From: Larkinella sp. C7
Lineage (GTDB): Bacteria; Bacteroidota; Bacteroidia; Cytophagales; Spirosomataceae
Direction of reading: 5' to 3'
Length of the DNA: 64,000 nucleotides
Assembly: GCF_006149005.1 (NCBI RefSeq)
Contig: NZ_VBSL01000011.1
Location: 124,001 to 188,000, forward strand
Below the pieces are notes generated by a model that saw nothing but the letters and a program-made list of their open reading frames with translations, was not told the DNA's origin and searched no databases. Positions within the stretch are counted from its first letter, which is position 1. Every line of letters begins with the position of its first letter. A program made the translations under genes and the position numbers. Below, in pieces: positions 9,041 to 17,357 of the stretch.

Positions 9041-10468
9041 TTACACCTTTTTCAAGCTTGTGGGACACACATAATCCGTGATTTCAAAAAGACCGGTTTT
9101 CTTGATGGCGTCAAAACCGCCCGTCACATCCACCAGATTTTCGTACCCTCTTGCTCGCAGGATGGAGGCTGCCATCATCGAACGATACCCCCCTGCGCAA
9201 TGAATGAACAGGGTTTTGTTTTTGGGTAACTCAGCCATGTGATCATTGAGGTATTCCAGCGGAATGTTGCGAACCCCGGCAATGTGTTCGGCGGCAAATT
9301 CACCGGGTTTCCGCACATCGATAATCTCCAGTTCCCCTTCTGTCATCCGGTCTGCCAGCGACTCCGCCGATACCGACAATAGGGTGTCGCTTTCCTTGCC
9401 GCTGGCTTTCCACGCGCCGAATCCGCCCGCCAGAAAGCCCAGCACCTGGTCGTAGCCCACCCGCGCCAGTCGCGTTAACGCTTCCTGCTCCTGACCCGGC
9501 TCACAAACCAGCAGCAGGTTGTGTTTTACATCCGGAACCAACGTGCCGACCCAGGGAGCAAACTGCCCGCCCAGTCCGATGTTGATCGAGTTCGGAATAA
9601 AGCCCAGGCGGAAATCCTGCGCCGGTCGGGTGTCGATAATCAGGGCACCGGTTTCGTTGGCAGCCGCTTCAAACGCATCCGGACTCAAGGCGTGCGCACC
9701 CCGCTCCAACACCGTATCGATGCTTTCGTAACCCTGTTTGTTGAGTGCAACGTTCTGCGGAAAATACTGCGGGGGAGCCAGCAAACCGTCGGTTACTTCC
9801 TTGATAAACTCCTCTTTCGACATCGAAGCCCTCAGCGCGTAGTTGAACCGCTTCTGGTTGCCCAGCGTATCGGTGGTTTCTTTGCTCATGTTTTTGCCGC
9901 AGGCCGAACCCGCCCCGTGACCCGGATACACGATAACATCGTCCGGCAGCGTCATGATTTTGGTGCGCAGCGATTCGTAGAGATAGCCCGCCAGATCGTT
10001 CATCGTCAGGTCCGCTTTCTGGGCCAGATCCGGACGGCCAACGTCGCCGATGAACAGGGTGTCGCCACTGAACAGGGCGGTTTCCTTGCCGGTTTCATCC
10101 AGCAACAGGTAACAGGTCGATTCCATCGTGTGGCCGGGCGTGTGCAGCACCCGGATTTTTACGGAACCGAGTTGCAATTCTTCCCCATCGGTCGCAATGT
10201 GCGCTTCGAAATTTGGTTTGGCCAATGGTCCGTAAACAATGGTGGCTCCGGTTTGGCGGGCCAGGTCGAGGTGACCGGACACGAAGTCGGCGTGAAAGTG
10301 GGTTTCCAGTACGTACTTGATGGTGGCACCCGCTTTGGCGGCTTGTTCCACATACGGTTTTACTTCCCGCAACGGGTCAATAATGGCAACCTGGCCTTCA
10401 CTTTCAATGTAATAGGCACCCTGGGCCAGACAGCCCGTATAAATCTGTTCAATTTTCATGGTTTTCAA
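9041..10468 (-). CDS. MBL-fold hydrolase fused to two rhodanese domains (persulfide dioxygenase/sulfurtransferase type)
   Basis: 475 residues (or 472 from Met4). The N-terminal metallo-beta-lactamase domain (about 1-245) has THFHADFVSGH with metal ligands His57, His59 and Asp61, then His113 in HTPGHT, Asp136 in SGDTLF and His184 in YPGHG, close to the ETHE1/PDO persulfide dioxygenase pattern. Two rhodanese domains follow (about 255-360 and 365-465). The second has the active-site loop CAGGYRS with Cys424. The first reads VCEPGQE, keeping Cys322 but lacking the usual loop Arg, so it may be inactive. The layout resembles CstB-type proteins that oxidise low-molecular-weight persulfides and transfer sulfur. 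It is cytoplasmic and opens the operon with the two YeeE-type genes, behind a Crp-type site. Confidence 0.88.
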   Translation of the reverse strand: MKTMKIEQIYTGCLAQGAYYIESEGQVAIIDPLREVKPYVEQAAKAGATIKYVLETHFHADFVSGHLDLARQTGATIVYGPLAKPNFEAHIATDGEELQLGSVKIRVLHTPGHTMESTCYLLLDETGKETALFSGDTLFIGDVGRPDLAQKADLTMNDLAGYLYESLRTKIMTLPDDVIVYPGHGAGSACGKNMSKETTDTLGNQKRFNYALRASMSKEEFIKEVTDGLLAPPQYFPQNVALNKQGYESIDTVLERGAHALSPDAFEAAANETGALIIDTRPAQDFRLGFIPNSINIGLGGQFAPWVGTLVPDVKHNLLLVCEPGQEQEALTRLARVGYDQVLGFLAGGFGAWKASGKESDTLLSVSAESLADRMTEGELEIIDVRKPGEFAAEHIAGVRNIPLEYLNDHMAELPKNKTLFIHCAGGYRSMMAASILRARGYENLVDVTGGFDAIKKTGLFEITDYVCPTSLKKV

Positions 10469-10521
10469 TTCGATTCTGGTTTAACAAAATTCAGGTCGAT
10501 GCGTTTGAGATTCAACCTTAA

Positions 10522-10529
10522 CAAAGGTA
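10522..10529 (-). promoter_or_regulatory. -7 promoter box of the MBL/rhodanese operon
   Basis: On the minus strand the sequence is TACCTTTG, an exact match to the Bacteroidota -7 consensus TAnnTTTG, 53 bases before the start codon. It lies 21 bases downstream of the Crp-type palindrome at 10551-10566, placing that site near -43, where activators touch RNA polymerase. Confidence 0.6.
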
Positions 10530-10550
10530 AAAAGGCGGCAACGGGCGTTC

Positions 10551-10566
10551 AGTGACTTTTGTTACA
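10551..10566. promoter_or_regulatory. Crp/Fnr-type palindrome upstream of the MBL/rhodanese operon
   Basis: AGTGACTTTTGTTACA fits the pattern nGTGA-N6-TnACA. Two more copies of the pattern occur before the TauE gene (11418-11433) and the DUF2892 gene (12389-12404). It sits 21 bases upstream of an exact TAnnTTTG box. The likely ligand is the Crp/Fnr protein encoded in the same cluster. Confidence 0.65.
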
Positions 10567-10577
10567 CGCCGGACTGA

Positions 10578-11375
10578 TTAGAGAAAAGTTTCTTTCACAA
10601 TAATGTAGACCCCCATCGCCAGCACGAACCAGCCGAAAGCTTTCTTGAGTTTCGGGCCGGAAACAAACCGGGTCAGGTAGGTTCCGAGCAAAATACCCAG
10701 GATCGACAGGGCCGTAAAGACCAGCAAAAACCGCCAGTCGATCGTGGTCAGTGACAGCCCGCTCAGAAAGCCGATCAACGAGTTGGCGGCAATGATCAGC
10801 AGCGAAGTCCCGACGGCCATTTTGATGGGCAAACGAGCCAGCAAGACCAGTGAGGGAATGATCAGAAAACCGCCCCCCGCGCCCACAACACCCGTCAGAA
10901 TACCGACCAGAACCCCTTCTGTCGCCAGTAAATTGGGGCTAATCCGGTTCTGGGCAGCGTCCGTTTCAATTCGGTGGTCGCGGATCATCGAGCCGGAAGC
11001 CGCCAGCATGACCAGCGCAAACACGACCATGATGGCGACGTTTTTACTCAGGTAGAAGGCCGGGGTTGAAAAAACCGGATCCGGAATGGCCGGCACGAGG
11101 TAGGTGCGGGTCAGGTAAATAGCGGCAAACGAAGGCAGTGAAAAGGCCAGCGCGGCCCGGTAGTTGACCAGCCGCTGCTGCATATAGCGAACTGCACCGA
11201 CCAGCGAGGTGGTGCCGACTACGAACAATGAATAGGTGGTGGAGACCGTCGGGTTGATGCCGAGCAGATACACCAGCACCGGCAGGGTCAGGATGCTGCC
11301 ACCCCCACCGATGAGGCCCAGTGTGATTCCAATCAGAATCGACGCCAGAAAGCCCAGAATTTCATGCGAACTCAT
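10578..11375 (-). CDS. TauE/SafE-family sulfite/organosulfur exporter
   Basis: 265 residues with about eight membrane segments arranged as two similar halves: [21 protein letters not shown] near the N-terminus and [21 protein letters not shown] near residue 160, the repeated Gly-rich pattern of the TauE/SafE (DUF81) family. Family members export sulfite, sulfoacetate or related anions. Here it would remove sulfite, the product expected from persulfide oxidation by the MBL/rhodanese enzyme. It has its own upstream Crp-type site, and its stop codon lies just downstream of the Crp-type site of the next operon. The ATG at 11375 is kept because the promoter elements are immediately upstream. Confidence 0.9.
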   Translation of the reverse strand: MSSHEILGFLASILIGITLGLIGGGGSILTLPVLVYLLGINPTVSTTYSLFVVGTTSLVGAVRYMQQRLVNYRAALAFSLPSFAAIYLTRTYLVPAIPDPVFSTPAFYLSKNVAIMVVFALVMLAASGSMIRDHRIETDAAQNRISPNLLATEGVLVGILTGVVGAGGGFLIIPSLVLLARLPIKMAVGTSLLIIAANSLIGFLSGLSLTTIDWRFLLVFTALSILGILLGTYLTRFVSGPKLKKAFGWFVLAMGVYIIVKETFL

Positions 11376-11417
11376 GCTTTTTTTTCAACAAAGCACGCCA
11401 TGAAAAACGGGCGGTTC

Positions 11418-11433
11418 CGTGATATATGTCACA
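11418..11433. promoter_or_regulatory. Crp/Fnr-type palindrome upstream of the tauE-like gene
   Basis: CGTGATATATGTCACA is a perfect GTGA-N6-TCAC palindrome and the best of three similar sites in the sulfur cluster. On the minus strand it is followed, after exactly 21 bases, by GTGCTTTG (11389-11396), a degenerate TAnnTTTG box, and then by the start codon at 11375. The spacing matches that of the MBL operon. Confidence 0.65.
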
Positions 11434-11446
11434 CGGGCGACCATTT

Positions 11447-12082
11447 CTACAAAATTTCGATTTTATTCCGCGACAACCGGAGGTAGCCCACGCGCTCCAA
11501 CTGCTTCAGCAGACGGGAAATCACCTCCCGCGACGTCGCCATTTCGCGGGCAATTTCTTCGTGGGTGATCTGCAAAACCGTACACTGGCAACTCTGGGTT
11601 TTCTTCTTTAAATAGGTCAGCAACCGCTCGTCCAGTTTCTGGAACGCAATGCTGTCGATGGTGGCAATCATGTCGTCGAACCGGCGCTGGTAGGTGCGGA
11701 AAACGAACTGTTTCCAGGTTGGAAACCGGCAAATCCATTCATCGACTTTCTCGACCGGGATGAAAATCAGACGGGTTTTTTCTTCGGCAATCGCCGTAAT
11801 TTCGCTGGGCTTGTTGTCGGGCGTTCCCGTCATCGAAATGGCACAGGAATCCAGTCCGCTCAGGTAGTAGAGCAAGGCCTCATTACCGGCCGCATCGGGG
11901 CGCATAATTTTGATGGAGCCACTCAAAATGATCGGTACGGAGCGGATGTAACTCCCCGGCCGGATCAAATATTCACCTTCCTCGACTTCCTGATAAATCC
12001 CGATCCGGTTTATTTCTTCGATTAGCGCCGGTTCAAAACTTCCCCGAAACGCGGCATTGACTACCTGACTGTCGTTGATCAT
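11447..12082 (-). CDS. Crp/Fnr-family transcriptional regulator of the sulfur cluster
   Basis: 211 residues: N-terminal cyclic-nucleotide-binding-like beta-barrel (about 25-115), dimer helix, and C-terminal winged helix (about 150-211) with recognition helix TSREVISRLLKQLE. The REVISR pattern resembles Crp and Fnr helices that read GTGA-type half-sites, consistent with the three GTGA-N6-TCAC-like sites in this cluster. It has four Cys residues (80, 118, 165, 167) but not the N-terminal Cys cluster of Fnr, so an oxygen-sensing Fe-S cluster is unlikely; persulfide sensing through Cys is possible but unproven. It follows the DUF2892 gene by 49 bases and is probably co-transcribed with it, giving feedback control. 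Confidence 0.9.
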   Translation of the reverse strand: MINDSQVVNAAFRGSFEPALIEEINRIGIYQEVEEGEYLIRPGSYIRSVPIILSGSIKIMRPDAAGNEALLYYLSGLDSCAISMTGTPDNKPSEITAIAEEKTRLIFIPVEKVDEWICRFPTWKQFVFRTYQRRFDDMIATIDSIAFQKLDERLLTYLKKKTQSCQCTVLQITHEEIAREMATSREVISRLLKQLERVGYLRLSRNKIEIL

Positions 12083-12131
12083 TCCTCTCGCTGTCTTTCA
12101 CCGCACCCGAACGTCGGGCCGCTCATCTTCT

Positions 12132-12344
12132 TTAAGACATTTTTTTTCGGCGTTTGGTGCCTATTCCAAAGAATGCGTATATCGGGCAAAAATTCATCAA
12201 ACTGGTGGCAATCATGATTCCGGCTCCTGCCAGGGCTACCACGGCCCCTACGCCAGTCACCACATCCGCAATGTAAAGCCCTATTAACGTGGCGGCAATC
12301 AACAAACGAACCACCTTATCCGAAAAACCAATGTTTTTTTTCAT
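12132..12344 (-). CDS. Small YgaP-like (DUF2892) inner-membrane protein
   Basis: 70 residues with two hydrophobic helices (about 10-30 and 32-50) followed by NFCPIYAFFGIGT, matching the DUF2892 family represented by the membrane part of the E. coli rhodanese YgaP. Such proteins often accompany sulfurtransferases in Bacteroidota. It starts 45 bases downstream of a Crp-type palindrome and is the first gene of the sulfur cluster, followed by the regulator. Its biochemical role is unknown; Cys53 might take part in sulfur handling. Confidence 0.85.
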   Translation of the reverse strand: MKKNIGFSDKVVRLLIAATLIGLYIADVVTGVGAVVALAGAGIMIATSLMNFCPIYAFFGIGTKRRKKMS

Positions 12345-12388
12345 GACCGTTTTTTGTAACGAAGTAACGGCATTCCCAGCCTGCTGTC

Positions 12389-12404
12389 AGTGACAAATAT
12401 CACA
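12389..12404. promoter_or_regulatory. Crp/Fnr-type palindrome upstream of the DUF2892-regulator operon
   Basis: AGTGACAAATATCACA matches nGTGA-N6-TCACA. At the same 21-base spacing seen in the two sister promoters lies TTACTTCG (12360-12367, minus strand), a poorer match to TAnnTTTG. The site would make the regulator control its own transcript. Confidence 0.6.
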
Positions 12405-12490
12405 GACCGGCGTGACTTTCGCGGGCAAAAACCGCCCGGTTTTCATCCTTTCCCGGAATCATCTGCGGTCACCCTTCTATCCTCTCTTTT

Positions 12491-12524
12491 CTAAAAAAAA
12501 GAGGCCTCTGTATTCAGAGGCCTC
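12491..12524 (-). terminator. Intrinsic terminator after the second SusCD pair
   Basis: A perfect 10-bp stem (GAGGCCTCTG, loop TATT, CAGAGGCCTC; 12501-12524) is followed on the minus strand by eight T residues (12493-12500). It lies about 30 bases past the SusD stop codon and separates this operon from the sulfur cluster. Confidence 0.9.
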
Positions 12525-12555
12525 CTTACTATTCAAAATAGGCTAGTTGGTAAAC

Positions 12556-14079
12556 TTATTGCTTGTCCCACCAGATTCGGGTCGTGAACAGATCCGGACC
12601 CTGGCGGGTAATGGCTTCCTGAATATTCGGGTTAATTCCCGGTTCCCCCTGCGGATACCGCAACCGGCGCGGAATCTGACCGTTGGTTTCGTTCCCCGGA
12701 TAATTGACCGGTGTCAGTTTGGGGAGTCCCGTTCTCCGCCAGTTCGCCCAGCCCTCGAGGTGATTCAGCACCGAACCCGTAATCACCCACATTTCGGTAT
12801 GGATGGCATTCATTTTATCATCCAGCGACCCGGTCGAATACGGGTTGGCAGCCGCGTAAGCCGCCACGTCGGCATCCGCAATCACCCCACCATACGACGC
12901 CAGTTGCCGAACACCCGCGCTTTGACCGGCTTCAAACTCGGTTTTGGCGGTTCCGGTAGCCCACCCCCGCTCAATGGCTTCGGCTTTCAGCAAACGCGCT
13001 TCGGCGTGGGTCATGATGAAGTACGGATTTTCCAGGGCGTACATGTTCGGAGCCACCCGCGAATAATTATCCAGACTGGTTTCCGGCAGTGTTTTCAGGG
13101 TCGTCGCATCGGTTCCGGGCGGAATTCCGCGTTGTTTCGCCAGGGCCCTGTCGCCGTTTTTCAGCGCCGAAATCACCGTCAGGCGCGGGTCTTTGCGAGC
13201 CTTCAGCGCATCGATGAACGTGCTGGCCCACTGGATGTTATTCCCGTTGGCAATGCCGCGTCCCGCGCCAAGGTTCCACGAATTGGCGTTGGAATTGGTT
13301 CCGGCCCCCGTGTTCGAGAACTTGATCGAAAAGCTATCGTCGTTGCTGGCCATGATGCCGCCGTCGATGGCTTTCTTGGCCCAGGCCTGCGCCCCGGCCG
13401 CATCCACTTTCTGCATCCGCATGGCCAGCCGCAGCATCAGTGAGTTGGCGCCACGCTTCCATTTTTCCAGATCACCGGCATACACAAAATCGGCGGTTTT
13501 CGGAATGTAGGCCGTGGCACTGAACGCTTTCCCGGCTTCTTCCAACTCCTTCAGCAAGTCGGCATAAATGTCCTTCTGCGCATCGTATTTCGGCGAGAAA
13601 ACCCCGTTCAGGTAGCCTAAACCTGCTTCTTTGTACGGAACATCGCCGTACAGGTCCGTGATGTTGGCCATCTCGACCACCCGCAGAATCCGGGCCATCG
13701 ACAGAATGTTCACGTTTTTCGCATCCGCTTTGGCCAGTGCAATCAGATTGACCAGATTTTTGATCGAATTCGGGTACGAGTTCACGAAATAAGCTTCGCT
13801 CAAATCGCCCTGGTAGGTATACACGGTTCCCCGGTAAAAATTGACTTCCACCGACGACATCTGCTGAATGACGGTCGACGCGTAGATGAAGTTGGCCCGC
13901 CAGGATTTATACCCCGGATCGCCCGCCGACCCCGGAATGTGCAGCGTGGCCCCCGACAACAGGTAGTCCAAAGGCACCGACGAGGGCGTGTTGGGATTCA
14001 CGTTGATCTTTTCAAAATCTTCCGTACACGCCCCGAACGTAAACAGAAGCGTGGTCACTATCAGTATTTTGCGTAACAT
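12556..14079 (-). CDS. SusD/RagB-like outer-membrane lipoprotein (SusD-like_2 type)
   Basis: 507 residues from the ATG at 14079; an upstream Met at 14109 would add residues ahead of a clean lipoprotein signal (MLRKILIVTT... FGAC, Cys18). The start of the mature protein, CTEDFEKINVNPNTPSSV, and later ANITDLYGDVPYKEAG and the repeated helices are characteristic of the SusD-like_2 group, which pairs with SusC proteins of the type encoded upstream. The C-terminus (DLFTTRIWWDKQ) is also typical. The gap to the SusC stop is 33 bases and a strong terminator follows, so it ends the operon. It should bind the glycan or oligosaccharide degraded by the GH130 pathway. Confidence 0.92.
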   Translation of the reverse strand: MLRKILIVTTLLFTFGACTEDFEKINVNPNTPSSVPLDYLLSGATLHIPGSAGDPGYKSWRANFIYASTVIQQMSSVEVNFYRGTVYTYQGDLSEAYFVNSYPNSIKNLVNLIALAKADAKNVNILSMARILRVVEMANITDLYGDVPYKEAGLGYLNGVFSPKYDAQKDIYADLLKELEEAGKAFSATAYIPKTADFVYAGDLEKWKRGANSLMLRLAMRMQKVDAAGAQAWAKKAIDGGIMASNDDSFSIKFSNTGAGTNSNANSWNLGAGRGIANGNNIQWASTFIDALKARKDPRLTVISALKNGDRALAKQRGIPPGTDATTLKTLPETSLDNYSRVAPNMYALENPYFIMTHAEARLLKAEAIERGWATGTAKTEFEAGQSAGVRQLASYGGVIADADVAAYAAANPYSTGSLDDKMNAIHTEMWVITGSVLNHLEGWANWRRTGLPKLTPVNYPGNETNGQIPRRLRYPQGEPGINPNIQEAITRQGPDLFTTRIWWDKQ

Positions 14080-14112
14080 ATGGTGGTATCTTTTAGAAGA
14101 TGAGCGCATGAC

Positions 14113-17100
14113 TTAGAATTTCAGATTCAGGTTAACCCCCACCGTCCGGGTTGGTGGCACACCGGCCAGTTCCAGTCCCTGGGCGTTCGAATTGTTGTAG
14201 GTCGATTCGGGATCGATGTTCGGCGTTTTCTTCATCAGAATGGCTAAGTTCCGGCCCACGAGCGAGATGGACGCCCCTTTGAACGGCGATTTGCCGAACA
14301 CCCGCGTCGGAATCGTGTAGTCGATGATCACCTGCCGGAGTTTCAGGAAGTCGGCACTGTAAACAAACGGATCGGCAATGTTGAACAGCCGCTCGTAATA
14401 CTGCTGCGCCGGTACTCTCACGGTATTCGGTTCGCCTTTTTCGTTGACGCCCTTGCCAACAATGCCCGTTTCGCGGCCTTCCAGCGTCGACTTCAGCAAG
14501 CCCCGGCGGTTGGCGTAGGCGTTGGTTCCGGAGTAAATCACCCCGCCAAATTTCCCGTCGATCAGGAAGCTCAGGCCGATGCCTTTATACCGGAATGAGT
14601 TGGTGAAACCCAGGGTGGTGGGTGCCACGCCGGTGCCGAAATTGACCAGATTACCCTGCAATGGATAGCCCTGCGAGTCGTAAACGACATTGCCTGACGC
14701 ATCTTTTTTGTAGGTAAATCCTTTCACCTGGCTGTAGGGCAGACCCACCACCTGGTGAATGTAGGCAATCCGCGTCCGGTTTTCGTCCACCTGCAACGTA
14801 GTCAGGTTGCCATACAGACTCACGACTTCGCTTTGGTTGTAACCCATGTTGAACGACGCATCCCACGAAAAATCCTTCGCCGAAGCCAGTCGGTAGGTCA
14901 GCAACAGTTCGAGTCCTTTGTTGGCAATTTCGCCCACGTTGAACAGCGCACTGCCGTAGCCGGAGGTGTTGGAAATCGTAGCCGCCACAATGTCATTGGT
15001 GGTTTTCCGGGTATACAAGGCAAAGTCGACGCCCAGTTTGTTGTTGAACAGACGGGTTTCAAAACCGGCTTCCGAGGTGGTCGACGTCAGCGGTTGCAGG
15101 TTCGAATTCGGTACGCGGTCGCCGTTGATCTGGGCCAGCGGAGCACCCAGGTGTGCGCCCGACAACCCGTAGTACAGCGACAGGTTATACGGATCGGTGT
15201 CGCCACCGGCCTGCGCCCACGATGCTCTCACTTTCAAGTAATTGATGGCGGTCGGCAATTTGAAAGCCTCCGAAACCACAAAGCTCCCCCCCACCGACGG
15301 ATACAAGATGCTGTTGTTGCCTTTGGCCAGGGTCGAGAACCAGTCATTCCGGGCCGTTGCCGTCACGAACAGATAGCCGTTGTACGAGAATTCCGCCGAA
15401 CCGTAAACGGAGTTGATTCGTTTCTCGATGTAGTTTTCGCTGGAGTTCCGGGCGGCCGGATCGATGTTCGAAATGTCGTAGAAATACGGAATGTTGAAGT
15501 TACTGCCGCCGTACGACGAGTTCTGGTAGGTCTGTTTCATCAGGTTGCCCCCGAACAGCGCATTGATCCCAAACCGGTCGCCAAACTTCTTGTTTATGCC
15601 CAGCAGCAACTCGGAGTTGGTTTCCGTGAAATTCCGGTTGCCGACGTTCATGCCCCCACGCGGCTGAAATGGCGTACCGTAAGGCGTGATGGTCAGGTTG
15701 CGGTAGTTGAAATTGTCGAAACCCAGCCGACCGCGCAGAAAGAGCCAGTCGGTGAAGTTGAAGCGGGGCTCGACAACGCCGATGATCCGGCCTTTCTTAT
15801 CTTCCTGCCGCCAGTTGTTGGCCGCCACATACGGGTTCTGGATGTAAATGTTGTCGGACCACACTTTCTCGGAACCGTCGTCATTGAGCTGGCTTTCTTT
15901 CAGGGCCGAGAGCGGCAGCGAGGTCGGCATGGCATTGATCGCGTACGTCGCACTCCCCGGCGAGTCGGACAGGCGGGGCCGGTTGTTGGTTTTCTCCAGA
16001 ATGTACTTGACGTTGGTCACAATCGACAGTTTCGGCCCCAGATTGGCGTTGACGTTCAGCGCAAAGTTGTTTCGGCGCAGTCCGCTGTTGGGAATGATGG
16101 CCTTGTTGTTGAGGTCATTCATCGACAACCGGTACGTAATGCTCTCGGTTGCACCCGTCAGCGCCACCGAATTGGTAAACGTGCTTCCGATGCGGTAGAA
16201 ATCGGTCTGGTTGTTTTTGTAGGCGGAATAAGGCCGTGATTTTCCGTCGAAATTGATGGTATTTGAACCATCCAGTTTAGCCCCCCAGCTATTCGAGGTC
16301 AGGGCTTCGGCCACGGTGGTCGGCTTGATGCCGTTGTTGCCCATGCCGTATTCATACTGGTAATCTTTGTAGGTGGGCAGTAACAGATTCTCCGCTACGT
16401 AGTTGCTGCTCAGTTCAACGCCGATGCCCTTGTTGGCTTTCCCACCTTTGGTCGTCACCAGAATAACGCCGTTGGAAGCGCGGGAACCGTACAAGGCCGA
16501 AGCCGTGGCACCCTTTAAAACGCTGATCGTTTCCACTTCGTCAGGGTTCAGGCTGGAGATACCGTCTCCGCTGTCGCCCCCGCCCCACATCCCGGCCGAA
16601 CCCAGGTTGTCGTTGTTGATGGGCGTTCCGTCGACCACGATCAGCGGCTGGTTATTGCCGGAAATGGAACCATTCCCGCGAATGACAATCCGGCTCGAAC
16701 CGCCAGGGCCTGTCGCCGTGTTGGCCACATTCAAACCGGCCACTTTCCCCTGCAGGGAGTTCGCCATGTTGACGGTTCGGGCCTGGGTCAGCTCCTCCCC
16801 TTTTACTTCGGTAACGGAATACCCCAGGGCTTTTTTCTCTTTCTTGATCCCCAGGGCTGTCACTACCACCTCGCTCAGCGTCGATTCTTCGGGCATCAGC
16901 GACACATCGATGGTGGTCGAATTACCGACTTCGACTTCTTTCGGTATAAAACCGATGGAACTGAATTTGAGGGTCGCTCCTTTTTGTACCTGGATGCTGT
17001 ATTCACCCCGGTCGTTGGTGATCGTTCCGCGGGTCGTGCCTTTGATGAGCACGTTGACCCCGTTTATTTCGCTTTTGCCCTCCTCCGTCACCTTGCCTTT

Positions 17101-17181
17101 GACCTCGACGGTTTGTGCAAAGCTGAAGGTTGACAAAAGGGAGAGGACCAGAATCCTCAGAAAAAATAAACTTCTTTTCAT
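14113..17181 (-). CDS. SusC/RagA-family TonB-dependent outer-membrane transporter
   Basis: 1022 residues from the ATG at 17181, which gives a standard signal peptide (MKRSLFFLRILVLSLLSTFSFA); the frame is open further upstream to 17274, but that part crosses a terminator-like hairpin region and is unlikely to be translated. The carboxypeptidase-regulatory-like domain (about 25-100) precedes the plug starting SEVVVTALGIKKEKKALGYS, the variant of the SusC plug entry found in this subgroup. ETISVLKGATASALYGSRA and a C-terminal Phe (GVNLNLKF) complete the picture. It pairs with the SusD gene 33 bases downstream. Upstream on the same strand lie the GH130 phosphorylase and the symporter. Confidence 0.94.
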   Translation of the reverse strand: MKRSLFFLRILVLSLLSTFSFAQTVEVKGKVTEEGKSEINGVNVLIKGTTRGTITNDRGEYSIQVQKGATLKFSSIGFIPKEVEVGNSTTIDVSLMPEESTLSEVVVTALGIKKEKKALGYSVTEVKGEELTQARTVNMANSLQGKVAGLNVANTATGPGGSSRIVIRGNGSISGNNQPLIVVDGTPINNDNLGSAGMWGGGDSGDGISSLNPDEVETISVLKGATASALYGSRASNGVILVTTKGGKANKGIGVELSSNYVAENLLLPTYKDYQYEYGMGNNGIKPTTVAEALTSNSWGAKLDGSNTINFDGKSRPYSAYKNNQTDFYRIGSTFTNSVALTGATESITYRLSMNDLNNKAIIPNSGLRRNNFALNVNANLGPKLSIVTNVKYILEKTNNRPRLSDSPGSATYAINAMPTSLPLSALKESQLNDDGSEKVWSDNIYIQNPYVAANNWRQEDKKGRIIGVVEPRFNFTDWLFLRGRLGFDNFNYRNLTITPYGTPFQPRGGMNVGNRNFTETNSELLLGINKKFGDRFGINALFGGNLMKQTYQNSSYGGSNFNIPYFYDISNIDPAARNSSENYIEKRINSVYGSAEFSYNGYLFVTATARNDWFSTLAKGNNSILYPSVGGSFVVSEAFKLPTAINYLKVRASWAQAGGDTDPYNLSLYYGLSGAHLGAPLAQINGDRVPNSNLQPLTSTTSEAGFETRLFNNKLGVDFALYTRKTTNDIVAATISNTSGYGSALFNVGEIANKGLELLLTYRLASAKDFSWDASFNMGYNQSEVVSLYGNLTTLQVDENRTRIAYIHQVVGLPYSQVKGFTYKKDASGNVVYDSQGYPLQGNLVNFGTGVAPTTLGFTNSFRYKGIGLSFLIDGKFGGVIYSGTNAYANRRGLLKSTLEGRETGIVGKGVNEKGEPNTVRVPAQQYYERLFNIADPFVYSADFLKLRQVIIDYTIPTRVFGKSPFKGASISLVGRNLAILMKKTPNIDPESTYNNSNAQGLELAGVPPTRTVGVNLNLKF

Positions 17182-17256
17182 AGTAGGTGAAAAATTGAGG
17201 TGGAATTGAACATGGTTTTTAAAGTCGTTTGGGGGTTTGATTGGTCGCCAAATCGG

Positions 17257-17287
17257 AAAACAAAGCCAGTTCAAGGCACTGGCTTTG
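17257..17287 (-). terminator. Terminator or attenuator between GH130 and susC
   Basis: A perfect 10-bp stem CAAAGCCAGT/ACTGGCTTTG (17261-17287) with a 7-base loop is followed on the minus strand by TTTT (17257-17260). It would stop or dampen transcription from the GH130 gene before susC, suggesting that susC has its own promoter just downstream or is expressed by read-through. Confidence 0.65.
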
Positions 17288-17357
17288 TCCGGACTACCAA
17301 CCTATAATTGATCCTAATAAACTCATTGTCAAGGCGTCATTCGCGCCTACCGTTCCT

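Noticed and set aside
9521-10555. Plus-strand frame of 344 codons
   Set aside because: Antisense to the MBL/rhodanese gene, whose metal-binding and rhodanese motifs are intact.
14755-16239. Plus-strand frame of 494 codons
   Set aside because: Antisense shadow of the second SusC gene; composition is Arg/Val/Gln-rich and no motif is seen.
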